The notes below the pieces were generated by a model. The model was not told the origin of the DNA. It was given only the letters and a program-made list of their open reading frames with translations, and made no database searches. 64,000 nucleotides of DNA from NCBI RefSeq assembly GCF_001463705.1, contig NZ_BBWH01000040.1, forward strand, positions 101,903-165,902, in the 5' to 3' direction. Shown one piece after another: positions 28,019-37,407 of the stretch; position 1 is the first letter of the stretch; every line of letters starts with the position of its first letter. The translations under genes were made by a program, and so were the position numbers. This DNA is from Aureimonas sp. AU12. GTDB lineage: Bacteria; Pseudomonadota; Alphaproteobacteria; Rhizobiales; Rhizobiaceae.

Positions 28019-29251
28019 ATGAGCGCGACGATCGACCTGACCTCCGCCGACGCCCGTCCCCGCCCGGCGGCGGCGATGGCGGCCGCCCCCGCCGCAAGCC
28101 AATCCAAGCGCTCGCTGCTCGGCCTCTCGCGCCATGATCTGGGCCTCGCGCTCATGGAGGCCGGCGTTCCAGAGAAGCAGGCGCGCATGCGCGTTCAGCA
28201 GCTCTGGCATTGGCTTTACGTGCGCGGCGTCTCCGACTTTTCGCAGATGGCCAACGTCTCGCGCGACCTGCGCTCGCTTCTCGACGACAAGTTCGAGATC
28301 CGCCGGCCCGAGATCGTCGAGGAGCAGATCTCGGTGGACGGCACGCGCAAGTGGCTGTTCCGCTTTCCCGCACGCGGCGCCGGGCGCCCGGTCGAGATCG
28401 AGACCGTCTACATTCCCGAGGAAGGACGCGGCACGCTCTGCGTCTCCAGCCAGGTCGGCTGCACCCTCACCTGCACCTTCTGCCACACCGGCACCCAGCG
28501 CCTCGTGCGCAACCTGGAACCCGGCGAGATCGTCGGCCAGGTGCTCACCGCCCGCGCCCAGCTCGGCGACTTCCCCGAAGCCTCGACGCCGCAGGGCGCC
28601 ATCGTGCCGAGCGAGGGACGCCTCGTCTCCAATGTCGTGATGATGGGCATGGGCGAGCCGCTGTACAATTACGACAACGTGAAGTCGGCGCTCTCGGTGG
28701 TCTCCGACGGCGACGGGCTCGCTCTGTCGAAGCGCCGCATCACGCTCTCGACCTCCGGCGTCGTGCCGATGATCGAGAAGACCGGCGCGGAGATGGGCGT
28801 CATGCTCGCCATCTCGCTCCATGCGGTAACGGACGAGTTGCGCGACGTGCTCGTGCCCATCAACAAGAAGTACCCGCTGGCTGATCTGATGGCGGCCTGC
28901 CGCGCCTATCCCGGCCTGTCGAACGCCCGCCGCATCACCTTCGAATACGTGATGCTGAAGGGCGTCAACGACAGCCTCGCCGACGCGCGCCAGCTCGTGC
29001 GGCTGCTGCAGGGCATCCCCGCCAAGATCAATCTCATCCCCTTCAACCCGTGGCCGGGATCGGACTACGAGTGCTCGGACTGGGACCAGATCGAGCGCTT
29101 CGCCGAACTCGTCAACCAGGCCGGCTACGCCTCGCCCATCCGCACTCCGCGCGGACGCGACATCTTCGCCGCCTGCGGCCAGCTCAAGTCCGAAAGCGAG
29201 CGGATGAAGAAGGGCGACCGCCTGGCGCTGGAGGCGGCGGTCGCGGTCTGA
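28019..29251 (+). CDS. rlmN: Dual-specificity 23S rRNA/tRNA adenine-C2 methyltransferase RlmN
   Basis: A 410-residue radical-SAM enzyme that methylates C2 of A2503 in 23S rRNA and A37 in some tRNAs. I take the ATG at 28019, with AGGA upstream; an in-frame ATG at 27938 is within the intergenic region. The radical-SAM cysteines are CTLTCTFC (Cys148, Cys152, Cys155). The motif [12 protein letters not shown] and the substrate-linked Cys near the C-terminus ([10 protein letters not shown]) are present. The N-terminal 30 residues are low-complexity. The gene order ialB-rlmN with argG nearby is common in Hyphomicrobiales. Confidence 0.97.
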   Translation: MSATIDLTSADARPRPAAAMAAAPAASQSKRSLLGLSRHDLGLALMEAGVPEKQARMRVQQLWHWLYVRGVSDFSQMANVSRDLRSLLDDKFEIRRPEIVEEQISVDGTRKWLFRFPARGAGRPVEIETVYIPEEGRGTLCVSSQVGCTLTCTFCHTGTQRLVRNLEPGEIVGQVLTARAQLGDFPEASTPQGAIVPSEGRLVSNVVMMGMGEPLYNYDNVKSALSVVSDGDGLALSKRRITLSTSGVVPMIEKTGAEMGVMLAISLHAVTDELRDVLVPINKKYPLADLMAACRAYPGLSNARRITFEYVMLKGVNDSLADARQLVRLLQGIPAKINLIPFNPWPGSDYECSDWDQIERFAELVNQAGYASPIRTPRGRDIFAACGQLKSESERMKKGDRLALEAAVAV

Positions 29252-29288
29252 GGATGCGGTCCGTTCGCGCGAGTGGCCGGGAGCGGGC

Positions 29289-29744
29289 ATGACCACCGTC
29301 CTGCGCTTCCTCTTCGTCATTCCCATCGGTTTCGTGCTGGCCTGCTTCGCGGCGGCTTTCGCGATGCTCTGGCCGTTCCTCGAATTGCCCGACGGGGCGC
29401 TTTCCGATCCCTTCCTAGTCTTCGAGCTTCTGGTGTTCTTCACCGCGCAGGCCGCGCAGGTCGGGTCCGCCGCGCTCCTGCCCTGGGGCCTGTTCATGGC
29501 GCTGAGCGAAATCATGGGCCTGCGCTCGATCCTTCTCCACATGGGAGCCGGCATCGCCGGGGGCTTTGCGGCCCTGCGCCTTTCGCCGGGCGGCGCCCCC
29601 ACCGAGCTCAGCCTGCAGACGGCCTTCGTCGTCGCCGGCCTCTCCTTCGCGCTCGTCTACTGGCTCGTGGCCGGGCGCGCAGCAGGCCGCTGGCGTCGCA
29701 CCGCCCCGACGCCGGCCGCCCCGCTTCCGCCCTTCACGTCCTGA
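29289..29744 (+). CDS. Hypothetical membrane protein (four helices)
   Basis: A 151-residue integral membrane protein with about four hydrophobic segments (residues 5-30, 42-72, 80-96, 108-130) and a Pro/Ala-rich tail. I do not recognise a named family, though similar proteins follow rlmN in related genomes. It starts 37 bases after rlmN and is probably in the same transcript. No catalytic motif is visible. Confidence 0.75.
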   Translation: MTTVLRFLFVIPIGFVLACFAAAFAMLWPFLELPDGALSDPFLVFELLVFFTAQAAQVGSAALLPWGLFMALSEIMGLRSILLHMGAGIAGGFAALRLSPGGAPTELSLQTAFVVAGLSFALVYWLVAGRAAGRWRRTAPTPAAPLPPFTS

Positions 29745-29770
29745 TCCCTCCTCCTTTTCGAGGCTCCCCC

Positions 29771-29992
29771 ATGTCCCGTCGCCCGATCAATCCGCGAGAC
29801 GCCGCCGAGGCGATGTTCAAGCCCGCCAGCGCCAAGGCCCCGGCGCGCAGCGCGGAGGCGCCGCGCGTGCCCGGCGTCAAGGAGAGCGTGACGCTGCGGA
29901 TCGAGGCGGACGTGCTCGAACATTTCCAGGCGGACGGACCGGGCTGGCAGGACCGCATGGCCGCTGCGTTGAGGACGGCCGCCGGTCTCTGA
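29771..29992 (+). CDS. Orphan BrnA-like antitoxin-family protein
   Basis: A 73-residue protein. The first 35 residues are basic and Ala/Pro-rich. The C-terminal part VTLRIEADVLEHFQADGPGW followed by QDRMAAALRTAAG matches the ribbon-helix-helix end of BrnA antitoxins (VTLRLD.DVLEWFK..G.GYQ.RIN..LR). No BrnT-like toxin gene is next to it: the neighbours are a membrane protein and a GST. It is therefore better seen as a stand-alone DNA-binding protein. It starts 26 bases after the membrane-protein gene. Confidence 0.75.
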   Translation: MSRRPINPRDAAEAMFKPASAKAPARSAEAPRVPGVKESVTLRIEADVLEHFQADGPGWQDRMAAALRTAAGL

Positions 29993-30147
29993 CCGGATCT
30001 CGGCACCGTCCCGAGACCATCGATCCGCCGGACGGTCCCCAAATCTCTGTCTAAGCGGCGTGATGCGACGATGCTTCGCCCGGACATGTCCCGTGACAGC
30101 GCTGGGGTCTCGCTTGCCTTCGGGACGGGCGGGACCAGATCCCCGGC

Positions 30148-30807
30148 ATGATCACCATCCACCACCTCAACAATTCCCGCTCGCAGCGCGTGCTCTGGCT
30201 TCTCGAGGAGCTGGGCGTTCCCTACGAGGTGAAGCGCTACGAGCGGCAGACGTCGATGCAGGCGCCCCCGGCGCTCAAGGCCGTGCATCCGCTCGGCAAG
30301 TCGCCGATCCTGACCGAGGGCGACCTGACGATCGCCGAGACCGGTGCCATCGTAACCTACATCTTGGAGACCCATGGCGACGACCGCCTCGTGCCGGAGC
30401 GCGGCTCAAGGGATTACTGGAACTACCAGCACTTCCTGCACTATGCCGAGGGCTCGGCCATGCCGCCGCTCTTTCTGAAGCTGATCCTGTCGCGCATGCC
30501 GAAGGAAGCGCCCTTCTTCGCTCGGCCGATCCTGAAGGCCGCGGTGAAGGCGGTGGACGCGCGGCTGCTCGATGCCCAGATCGCCACCCATCTCGACCAT
30601 TGGGCGCGCTCGCTGGCGCCGACCGGCTGGTTCGCGGGTCCCGAATTCTCCGCCGCCGACGTGATGATGAGCTTTCCGATCGAGGCCGCGGGCTCGCGCA
30701 TCGGCTTCGGCCCGCGCGCCCAGCTCTCGGCCTTCCTCGCCCGCATCCACGCCCGCCCGGCCTACAGGGCAGCGCTCGCGCGCGGCGGGCCTTACGCCTA
30801 CGCCTGA
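30148..30807 (+). CDS. Glutathione S-transferase
   Basis: A 219-residue two-domain GST. The thioredoxin-like N-terminal domain has MITIHHLNNSRSQRVLWLLEE with the catalytic Ser in NNSRSQR, and HPLGKSPILTEGDLTIAETG with the cis-Pro and glutathione-binding ES/ET pair. The all-helical C-terminal domain ends with the N-capping region GWFAGPEFSAADVMMSFPIE. Close to the YfcG/URE2-like or GstA-like cytoplasmic detoxification enzymes; the electrophile is not known. Confidence 0.93.
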   Translation: MITIHHLNNSRSQRVLWLLEELGVPYEVKRYERQTSMQAPPALKAVHPLGKSPILTEGDLTIAETGAIVTYILETHGDDRLVPERGSRDYWNYQHFLHYAEGSAMPPLFLKLILSRMPKEAPFFARPILKAAVKAVDARLLDAQIATHLDHWARSLAPTGWFAGPEFSAADVMMSFPIEAAGSRIGFGPRAQLSAFLARIHARPAYRAALARGGPYAYA

Positions 30808-30829
30808 CCGGCGCGGCGGCGCGCGGCCA

Positions 30830-31249
30830 TCAGCGCCACGCCACGAGCAGCGCCCCGCCGGCGATCATCGCGACGCCCGCCCAGTTGGCGAGCGTCAGGC
30901 GCTCGGCCAGAAAGACCGCGCCGAACACCGCCACCAGCACCACCGAGAGCTTGTCGATCGGCGCCACCTGCGCCGCCTGCCCCAATTGCAGCGCCCGGTA
31001 GTAGCAGAGCCACGACGCCCCCGTGGCGAGCCCCGACAGGACGAGGAACAGAAGCGCCCGGCCCGGCAGCCCGGCCGGATTCTGCCACTGCCCCTTCGCC
31101 GTGACGATGCCCGCGATCAGTGCGAGGATCACCACCGTACGGATCAGCGTCGCATAGTCCGAGGCGATGCCGGTGACGCCGACCTTGCCGAAGATCGCCG
31201 TCAACGCGGCGAACGCGGCCGAGGCCAGCGCCCAGCCGAGCCAGTCCAT
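30830..31249 (-). CDS. Half-size EamA/DMT transporter
   Basis: A 139-residue membrane protein with a single EamA unit of about five helices, against ten in full-length DMT transporters. Motifs are WALASAAFAALTAIFGKVGV at the N-terminus and ALQLGQAAQVAPIDKLSVVL near the end. Proteins of this size probably act as dimers. Its ATG at 31249 overlaps the lysE stop by one base, so the two transporters are made together. The substrate is unknown. Confidence 0.9.
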   Translation of the reverse strand: MDWLGWALASAAFAALTAIFGKVGVTGIASDYATLIRTVVILALIAGIVTAKGQWQNPAGLPGRALLFLVLSGLATGASWLCYYRALQLGQAAQVAPIDKLSVVLVAVFGAVFLAERLTLANWAGVAMIAGGALLVAWR

Positions 31250-31887
31250 CAGACCCGCGCCATCAGGATGTTGATCGCGAAGGCCGAGAAGACGCTGGCG
31301 AACACCCAGTCGATCATCCGCATCACCTTCGGACGCCGCTTGAGCGCCAGCGCGATCCGGTCCGCCGCCACGATCATCGCGATCGACATCGGCACCGCGA
31401 TCAGGATGAAATAGACGCCGAGGAAGAAGAACTTCTGTCCCGCATGCGGATCGCCCGCGCCGACGAAGACCGGCAGGAAGGTCACGAAGAACAGGATGAT
31501 CTTCGGGTTGAGGAGATTGATCCCCACTCCCGTCAGCCAGTTGGCCCACAAGGACTGCCGCTCGCCCGCCTCGCGATCGAGGCTGAGCGAGGAGCCCTTG
31601 CGGATCGCCTGCACCGCCAGCCACGCCAGATAGGCCGCGCCCGCCACCTTCAGCGCCAGGAACGCCTCAGGCGAGGCCGCCACCAGCGCCGACAGGCCCA
31701 CCGCCGCGAGCGTCGTGTGCACCAGCACCCCCGAACACGCGCCGAGCATGGCCGCGAACCCCGCCGCGCGCCCCTGCGCCAGCGTGCGCCCCAGAAACAG
31801 CGTCATGTCCGGTCCCGGCGTGATCGTCAGCACCACCGCCGCCAGCGTGAAAGCCAGAAGCGCAGACGGTTCGGGCAGGAAATCCAT
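31249..31887 (-). CDS. LysE-family exporter
   Basis: A 212-residue inner-membrane exporter of the LysE/RhtB superfamily with six helices. The signature LTITPGPDMTLFLGRTLAQG is the conserved helix-1 motif, and LTGVGINLLNPKIILFFVTF the helix-4 region. I start at the ATG at 31887, with GGAG nine bases upstream. LysE proteins export amino acids or related metabolites. The stop overlaps the EamA start. Confidence 0.92.
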   Translation of the reverse strand: MDFLPEPSALLAFTLAAVVLTITPGPDMTLFLGRTLAQGRAAGFAAMLGACSGVLVHTTLAAVGLSALVAASPEAFLALKVAGAAYLAWLAVQAIRKGSSLSLDREAGERQSLWANWLTGVGINLLNPKIILFFVTFLPVFVGAGDPHAGQKFFFLGVYFILIAVPMSIAMIVAADRIALALKRRPKVMRMIDWVFASVFSAFAINILMARV

Positions 31888-31965
31888 GACGGCCAACTCC
31901 AGCGATCGACCGGCCTTCCATACGCCGAGGCCGTTCACGCTACCACCCGTTTTCGGCGGTCGCGA

Positions 31966-32178
31966 TGGCATGGCGGGGCGACTGCCCCGAACCCCGTCCG
32001 GGGCCTGACGCCCCGGAGCCCCCGCTCTCTCTTGTCCCACAACGGGGAGGGCCAGCGGCCCTCCCCGTTGTGGGAAACAACAGATGGGGTTCCAAGGGCC
32101 TCAGGCCGTCCGTTAGGACGGGCGAGACCCGTGGCTCGCCCTGGGGGCGGGGCCGGGGGCAGCGCCCCCGTCTTGCCA
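31966..32178 (-). repeat. Structured intergenic repeat, copy 3 (lysE/argG divergent region)
   Basis: Copy 3, inverted relative to the other two. Read on the minus strand it holds GGGGGCGCTGCCCCC, the GGGCGAG...CTCGCCC module, CCCTTGGAACCCCATC, and a central hairpin at 32035-32075 with 19-base arms (plus strand TCCCACAACGGGGAGGGCC and its exact complement, loop AGC). CCGGGGC...GCCCCGG-type pairing and GGGGC-AGTC-GCCCC follow. Ends read TGGCA and TGCCA. It occupies most of the 377-base gap between lysE (start 31887) and argG (start 32265). Confidence 0.85.
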
Positions 32179-32264
32179 CCGCCAACCCGCCAAGCGCTTG
32201 CGCCGCGGGCGATCTTCGGTCACATCGGCGGGAGTGTCATTCGCCAACAGGACATCGGTTCACC

Positions 32265-33485
32265 ATGGCTCTTCCCAGCAACGTCAAGAAGGTCGTCCTC
32301 GCCTATTCCGGCGGGCTCGACACCTCGATCATCCTGAAGTGGCTGCAGACGGAGCTGGGCGCGGAGGTGGTGACCTTCACGGCGGATCTCGGCCAGGGCG
32401 AGGAGCTGGAGCCGGCGCGCGCCAAGGCCGAGATGATGGGGATCAAGGAGATCCATATCGAGGACGTGCGCGAGGAGTTCTGCCGCGACTTCGTGTTCCC
32501 GATGTTCCGGGCGAACGCGGTCTATGAGGGCACCTATCTGCTCGGCACCTCGATCGCGCGGCCGCTGATTTCCAAGCGTCTGGTGGAAATCGCGCGCGAG
32601 TGCGGCGCGGATGCGATCGCGCACGGGGCGACGGGCAAGGGCAACGACCAGGTGCGGTTCGAGCTCTCGGCCTATGCATTGAACCCCGACATCAAGGTGA
32701 TCGCGCCGTGGCGCGAATGGGAGTTCAAGTCGCGCACCGATCTTCTGGATTTTGCCGAGAAGAACCAGATCCCGGTGGCCAAGGACAAGCGCGGCGAGGC
32801 GCCGTTCTCGGTGGACGCCAACCTGCTGCACTCCTCCTCGGAGGGCAAGGTGCTGGAGGACCCCGCCGAGGAAGCGCCGCCTTACGTCTTCCAGCGCACG
32901 GTGAGCCCGGAGGAGGCGCCCGACGTGGCGACGACGATCACGATCGGCTTCGTCAAGGGCGACCCGGTGTCGATCGACGGCGTGGCCATGGCACCGCATG
33001 AGCTGCTGGCGAGGCTTAACGATCTCGGCCGCGACAACGGCATCGGGCGGCTGGATCTCGTGGAGAACCGCTTCGTCGGCATGAAGTCGCGCGGCATCTA
33101 CGAGACGCCGGGCGGCACGATCCTGCTGGCGGCGCACCGCGCGATCGAAAGCATCACGCTCGACCGCGGCGCGGCGCATCTGAAGGACGAGCTGATGCCG
33201 CGCTATGCCGAGCTCATCTACAACGGCTTCTGGTTCTCGCCGGAGCGGCTGATGCTGCAGGCGGCGATCGACAAGAGCCAGGAGCATGTTGAGGGCACGG
33301 TGCGGCTGAAGCTCTACAAGGGCAACACGATCGTCATCGGCCGCGAGAGCGCCAAGACGCTTTATTCCGATGCGCTCGTCACTTTCGAGGACGATCACGG
33401 CGCCTACGACCAGAAGGACGCCGCGGGCTTTATCAAGCTGAACGCGCTGCGCCTGCGCACGCTGGCCAAGCGCCAGGGCCTCTGA
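32265..33485 (+). CDS. argG: Argininosuccinate synthase
   Basis: A 406-residue cytoplasmic enzyme that joins citrulline and aspartate with ATP in arginine biosynthesis. The N-type ATP pyrophosphatase loop is [16 protein letters not shown]. The citrulline/aspartate-binding motifs [14 protein letters not shown] and the [17 protein letters not shown] loop are intact. The ATG at 32265 follows AGGA at a slightly long distance. The gene is single, with its own terminator. Confidence 0.98.
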   Translation: MALPSNVKKVVLAYSGGLDTSIILKWLQTELGAEVVTFTADLGQGEELEPARAKAEMMGIKEIHIEDVREEFCRDFVFPMFRANAVYEGTYLLGTSIARPLISKRLVEIARECGADAIAHGATGKGNDQVRFELSAYALNPDIKVIAPWREWEFKSRTDLLDFAEKNQIPVAKDKRGEAPFSVDANLLHSSSEGKVLEDPAEEAPPYVFQRTVSPEEAPDVATTITIGFVKGDPVSIDGVAMAPHELLARLNDLGRDNGIGRLDLVENRFVGMKSRGIYETPGGTILLAAHRAIESITLDRGAAHLKDELMPRYAELIYNGFWFSPERLMLQAAIDKSQEHVEGTVRLKLYKGNTIVIGRESAKTLYSDALVTFEDDHGAYDQKDAAGFIKLNALRLRTLAKRQGL

Positions 33486-33511
33486 GGTCCAAGGCTTTCC
33501 GACGCAAGATG

Positions 33512-33545
33512 AAGGGCCGGTCTCATGAGGAGGCCGGCCTTTTTC
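33512..33545 (+). terminator. Rho-independent terminator after argG
   Basis: AAGGGCCGG ... CCGGCCTTTTTC, with a stem of about eight bases and a loop rich in purines, followed by a T-run. Confidence 0.8.
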
Positions 33546-33585
33546 GTATCGGGAGGAAAGCGCAGCGGCCGCAGCCACAGGCCGC

Positions 33586-34725
33586 TCAGTCCGGCAGGCG
33601 GATCGTGTCGATGCGTTCGAGCAGGCCGACGAGCTGCGACTGGCGGCGGGTGCCGGTCTTGGCGAAGATCGTCTCGAGATAGGATCTTGCGGTGGAGAAG
33701 GCGATGCCCTCGCGCTCGGCGGCCTCGCGAAGGGTCAGGCCGGAGACGAGCCCGACGGCGACGGCGGCTTCCTTCGGCGACAGGCGAAAGGCGCGGCGGG
33801 CTTCCTCGGCGAGCCCCGCGACGGGACGCGGCCCGGTTTCGCACATCGAGATCACGGCGAGCGGCTCACCCGGCAGCCATTCGTCGGGGTCGGCGCCGAG
33901 CGGGGCGACCGAGAGCGCGAGATCGCCCCGCCCCGGCGACAGCGCCGATCCCGCGATCATCCGGCCGGCCGCGATCTCGGTGGCGTCCGTCTGGCAGGCT
34001 CGCGCGACGAGACGGCGAAGGCTTTCGGTCTCGCCCGTCCGGGTCACACCGAGATGGCCGGAGGCACGCCGCGCGAGGGCGCCGTCGCGGCGATCGAGAA
34101 GGGCGCGAGCGGCCGCGTTCTCGCTGACGATGCGAAGGCGAGCATCGACGAGCACGACGCCGAAGGGCACGCGGTCGAGCGCGGCGAGAGAGGCCTGCGC
34201 CTCGCGGTAGCGGCGCGACAGGGCCAGCGACTGGACGAAATGGGGCACGAGGCGCGCGAACATCGCGGCATCCTCGTTGGAGAAACTCTGCTGGCGCCGG
34301 CCGCGCTGGACATCGACGAACCAGCTCGACGGACCGGAGACGGCCAGCCGGCAGCCGAGCCCGCCATACATGTCCTGCGGCGCCATCCATTCGTTCCAGA
34401 AGCGCGAGCTGCGCAGGCGCTCGCGCCCGACAAGGGCATGGTCGTGATAGACGACGCCGATCGGCATAATCGAGACGGCGGGGCTCAGCGGCTCGCCCTC
34501 GGCACAGAACTCCTCGACGATCATCCGGGTGAATCGGGGATCGGACGCCGTGGAGACGCTGTCCTGCGGCCCGAGCGCGGGGCCGAGCCTCGAAATGCAG
34601 GCCTTCGATCCACCGAAGAGATCCCGGACCCCTTCCACCACGCCAGCCCAGGCGTCGGGGCGATGGGCGGCGGCGTAGATGAGACCGATCGTTTCCGACA
34701 GAACGTCCACGTCTGGTTTCGGCAT
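33586..34725 (-). CDS. LuxR-type transcriptional regulator with N-terminal sensor region
   Basis: A 379-residue regulator. The C-terminal 65 residues form a LuxR/FixJ-type helix-turn-helix: FRLSPKEAAVAVGLVSGLTL, then REAAEREGIAFSTARSYLET and IFAKTGTRRQSQLV. The middle (about 185-280) resembles a PAS-like domain (LDRVPFGVVLVDARLRIVSE). The N-terminal 170 residues are not recognised. No receiver domain with phospho-Asp is seen, so the input is probably a ligand or protein contact. Targets are unknown; the nearest genes are argG (convergent) and a LysE exporter. Confidence 0.88.
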   Translation of the reverse strand: MPKPDVDVLSETIGLIYAAAHRPDAWAGVVEGVRDLFGGSKACISRLGPALGPQDSVSTASDPRFTRMIVEEFCAEGEPLSPAVSIMPIGVVYHDHALVGRERLRSSRFWNEWMAPQDMYGGLGCRLAVSGPSSWFVDVQRGRRQQSFSNEDAAMFARLVPHFVQSLALSRRYREAQASLAALDRVPFGVVLVDARLRIVSENAAARALLDRRDGALARRASGHLGVTRTGETESLRRLVARACQTDATEIAAGRMIAGSALSPGRGDLALSVAPLGADPDEWLPGEPLAVISMCETGPRPVAGLAEEARRAFRLSPKEAAVAVGLVSGLTLREAAEREGIAFSTARSYLETIFAKTGTRRQSQLVGLLERIDTIRLPD

Positions 34726-34817
34726 GGCCGCCCCGCTTCGGATCGCTCGCGGGGAGAAGTGTGGTCCCGCGTCTCGGTGCCGTCAAGCCGCGTGGCACCG
34801 GCCCCGGGCGCACACCG

Positions 34818-35444
34818 TCAGAGGCGCAGGAGGATCGACACCCCGATCCCGCAGAGGGCGATGCCGAGGGCGCCGTCGATCCGGCTGAGATGCAGCGGCT
34901 GGAGGCCCGGAAGGCGGCAGTTCGACAGGGCCGTGCCCACGCATCCGAACCAAAGGAAGGCGACGCCGGCCGCCACGAGGGCGGCCTCGAAGGGTGCGGG
35001 CCGGACGGCGCCGGCCCAGTCGCCGGAGATGAGGTAGGTTCCGAAGAAGACGGCGCTCATCGGGTTGGTAGCGGCGGTGGCGAAGCCGAGACCGAAGCTG
35101 GCGAGGCTCCGGGTGCGCGGCGTCGGCGGCGCCTTCGCGCCGGCCGGGCATCGGGCGGCGGCGACCGCCCGCCAGCCCATGAGAATGAGAAGGCCGGCGA
35201 AGACGGCATGGGCCACCGGGCGCGCGGCCGGGCCAAGGCTGACGGTGGTGGCGAGCATCGAGGACAGGAGCGCCAGGAACCCGGCGCCGGCGGCGACGCC
35301 GAGGGCGGCGGCAAGCCCGGCATGGCGGCGCGGCGAGAGGCTGGCGCGCACCACGACGAAGAGGTTCGGCCCGGGCGTCGCGACGACGAGGGAATAGGTG
35401 CCCGCGAAGGCCAGAAGATCCGCGGTCTGAGGGGAGAACGGCAT
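34818..35444 (-). CDS. LysE-family exporter (second)
   Basis: A 208-residue LysE/RhtB-type exporter. The helix-1 motif is SLVVATPGPNLFVVVRASLS, and FATAATNPMSAVFFGTYLI marks helix 4. The ATG at 35444 has GGAG six bases upstream. It is followed at 92 bases by the LuxR gene and is divergent from the luciferase-like oxidoreductase gene. The exported compound is unknown. Confidence 0.9.
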   Translation of the reverse strand: MPFSPQTADLLAFAGTYSLVVATPGPNLFVVVRASLSPRRHAGLAAALGVAAGAGFLALLSSMLATTVSLGPAARPVAHAVFAGLLILMGWRAVAAARCPAGAKAPPTPRTRSLASFGLGFATAATNPMSAVFFGTYLISGDWAGAVRPAPFEAALVAAGVAFLWFGCVGTALSNCRLPGLQPLHLSRIDGALGIALCGIGVSILLRL

Positions 35445-35640
35445 CGGGCGCTCCGTTGCGAAGCGCCAGACTGCGCGCCGGGCGTGTTGCGCGACATCCG
35501 GCAGATGCCGGGCCTTGGCGCCTGTGCGCGCCGACCGATCGCGTCTGGCACGATCGGCACGTCCGGAAGGTCCGTCGCGGCCTCTCTCGACAGCCGGCAT
35601 CGGCCTCCCCATCTGATGGCTCAGACAGGAAGGTATGCTG

Positions 35641-36660
35641 ATGATCCCCTATTCGGTCCTCGACCTCTCGCCCATCCCCGAGGGCGGCACGGCCGCCGAT
35701 GCGCTGGCCAACACGCTCGATCTGGCCCGCCAGGCCGAGCGCCTCGGCTACAACCGCTACTGGCTGGCCGAGCATCACAACATGACCGGCATCGCCAGCG
35801 CCGCGACGGCGATCGTAATCGGCCATGTCGCCGCGGGTACCAGCACGATCCGCGTCGGCTCGGGCGGCATCATGCTGCCGAACCATGCGCCGCTCGTCGT
35901 GGCCGAGCAGTTCGGCACACTGGCGACGCTCTATCCCGGCCGCATCGATCTGGGGCTCGGACGCGCGCCCGGCACCGACATGATGACGGCGCGGGCCCTG
36001 CGCCGCTCGCTCGACAATTCCGACAACTTCCCGCAGGACGTTCTCGAACTCCTCGCCTATTTCGCCGACGCCGCACCGAACCAGCGCCTGCGCGCGGTTC
36101 CGGGCGAAGGCACGCATGTCCCCGTCTGGATCCTCGGCTCCAGCCTCTACGGCGCGCAGCTCGCCGCCCATCTCGGGCTGCCCTATGCGTTCGCGTCGCA
36201 TTTCGCGCCGGGGGCGCTGGATGAGGCGATCGAGGTCTACCGGCAGACGTTCCGAGCGTCCGAGTCTCTGGACGAGCCCTATTTCATGCTGGCGGTGAAC
36301 GTCTTCGCCGCCGAGACGGACGCCGAGGGCCGGCGCCTCCAGTCGTCGATGCAGCAGGCCTTCGCGCGGCTGCGCTCGGGCCATCCCGGCCCGCTGCCGC
36401 GCCCCGTGGACGATGTCGACGCGGTGCTCGATGCCGGCGCGCGGGCGATGGTCGACGAGGCGCTGCGGATCTCGGCGGTCGGCTCGCTACCGACGGTCGC
36501 CGCCCAGCTCGGCCGACTGGTGGATCGCTACCATCCGGACGAGGTCGTCATTACCGGTCAAATCCACGACCACGCTGCGCGCGTGCGCTCGTTCGCATTG
36601 GCGGCCGAGGCAATGCAGGGGCTGGGTTCGCAGGGCGAGACGCGGCAGGCTGCCGAGTAA
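35641..36660 (+). CDS. LLM-class flavin-dependent oxidoreductase (YhbW-like)
   Basis: A 339-residue bacterial-luciferase-like TIM-barrel enzyme. I choose the ATG at 35641, which matches the family start ([14 protein letters not shown]) and has AGGAAGG seven bases upstream; the ATG at 35635 is too close to that site. Conserved parts are [40 protein letters not shown] and [15 protein letters not shown]. It uses FMN supplied as reduced cofactor, but the substrate of YhbW-like proteins is not known. It converges with marR. Confidence 0.93.
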   Translation: MIPYSVLDLSPIPEGGTAADALANTLDLARQAERLGYNRYWLAEHHNMTGIASAATAIVIGHVAAGTSTIRVGSGGIMLPNHAPLVVAEQFGTLATLYPGRIDLGLGRAPGTDMMTARALRRSLDNSDNFPQDVLELLAYFADAAPNQRLRAVPGEGTHVPVWILGSSLYGAQLAAHLGLPYAFASHFAPGALDEAIEVYRQTFRASESLDEPYFMLAVNVFAAETDAEGRRLQSSMQQAFARLRSGHPGPLPRPVDDVDAVLDAGARAMVDEALRISAVGSLPTVAAQLGRLVDRYHPDEVVITGQIHDHAARVRSFALAAEAMQGLGSQGETRQAAE

Positions 36661-36679
36661 GAACGACGCCTTCGGCGGC

Positions 36680-37228
36680 CTAGCCGGCGGCGTCCTCGAC
36701 GCCCGCCATCCGGGCCGCACCACCGGCTTGCACCACGCCGGCGCTTGCGGTGGGCGGATGGAGAAGGTCGATCTTGGCGGCGATCTGCGGATCCGACGTG
36801 AGGTTGGCGCGCATCTTCTGCAACGCCGTGGCGATCGCCGTCATCTCGGTCTTCGTCAGCCCCTCGGTGACATGGGCGTAGATCTTGTCGAAGAGCGGAT
36901 CGAGGCTCTGCATGATGTCGAAGGCCGCCTCGGTCGGCTCGATCAGCTTGGCGCGCCGGTCCGAAGGATCGACGGCCCGCACGATCAGGCCCCGCCCTTC
37001 CAACCGGTCGAGATAGGCCGACAGCGTCATCGGCTCGACGCCCATATGCTCGGCCAGAGCCGCCTGCCGCGATCCGCGAAAGCGCATGACAAAGCCGAGC
37101 GCCCGGATTTCGCCTGGCGTCAGCCCGAGACCGTTCTCCGCCACGGTGCGTTCGAAGAACTGCCGGAAGAGGCGCGACGTGTCGGTCAGGAGAAAGCCGA
37201 ACGCATTCCCGGTGGTAAGCTCTGGCAC
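36680..37228 (-). CDS. MarR-family transcriptional regulator
   Basis: A 182-residue winged-helix regulator. The start is a GTG at 37228 with AGGA six bases upstream; this yields VPELTTGNAFGFLLTDTSRL, the first dimerisation helix. The DNA-binding part is LTPGEIRALGFVMRFRGSRQ, AALAEHMGVEPMTLSAYLDR, and the wing GLIVRAVDPSDRRAKLIEPT. It is divergent from the M3 peptidase gene, and a near-perfect 20-bp palindrome lies between them, so self-regulation and control of the peptidase gene are likely. Confidence 0.93.
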   Translation of the reverse strand: MPELTTGNAFGFLLTDTSRLFRQFFERTVAENGLGLTPGEIRALGFVMRFRGSRQAALAEHMGVEPMTLSAYLDRLEGRGLIVRAVDPSDRRAKLIEPTEAAFDIMQSLDPLFDKIYAHVTEGLTKTEMTAIATALQKMRANLTSDPQIAAKIDLLHPPTASAGVVQAGGAARMAGVEDAAG

Positions 37229-37280
37229 GCCCGTCCTGCCTTTCGTGCCGGAGGCGCACGGCGCGCCTGGCTCATGATTG

Positions 37281-37300
37281 AACTTGACGTACGCTAAGTT
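37281..37300. promoter_or_regulatory. 20-bp palindrome, candidate MarR operator
   Basis: AACTTGACGTACGCTAAGTT is symmetric at 16 of 20 positions (AACTT-GA-CGTACG-CT-AAGTT). It includes TTGACG, which may act as a -35 hexamer. It lies 53 bases upstream of the marR GTG and 108 bases upstream of the M3 peptidase ATG, in a locally AT-richer stretch. Confidence 0.6.
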
Positions 37301-37407
37301 TAGGTGCGCCGCACCGCGACCTATCCGATTGCGCGTCTGACGGGAAGCCCTTCCGAACGAGCTCCGCTTCATCGTAAGCAGAGAGAGACGATATAAAGGA
37401 CCGATCC

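Noticed and set aside
29771..29992. Complete BrnTA toxin-antitoxin module
   Set aside because: No BrnT-like gene is adjacent on either side.
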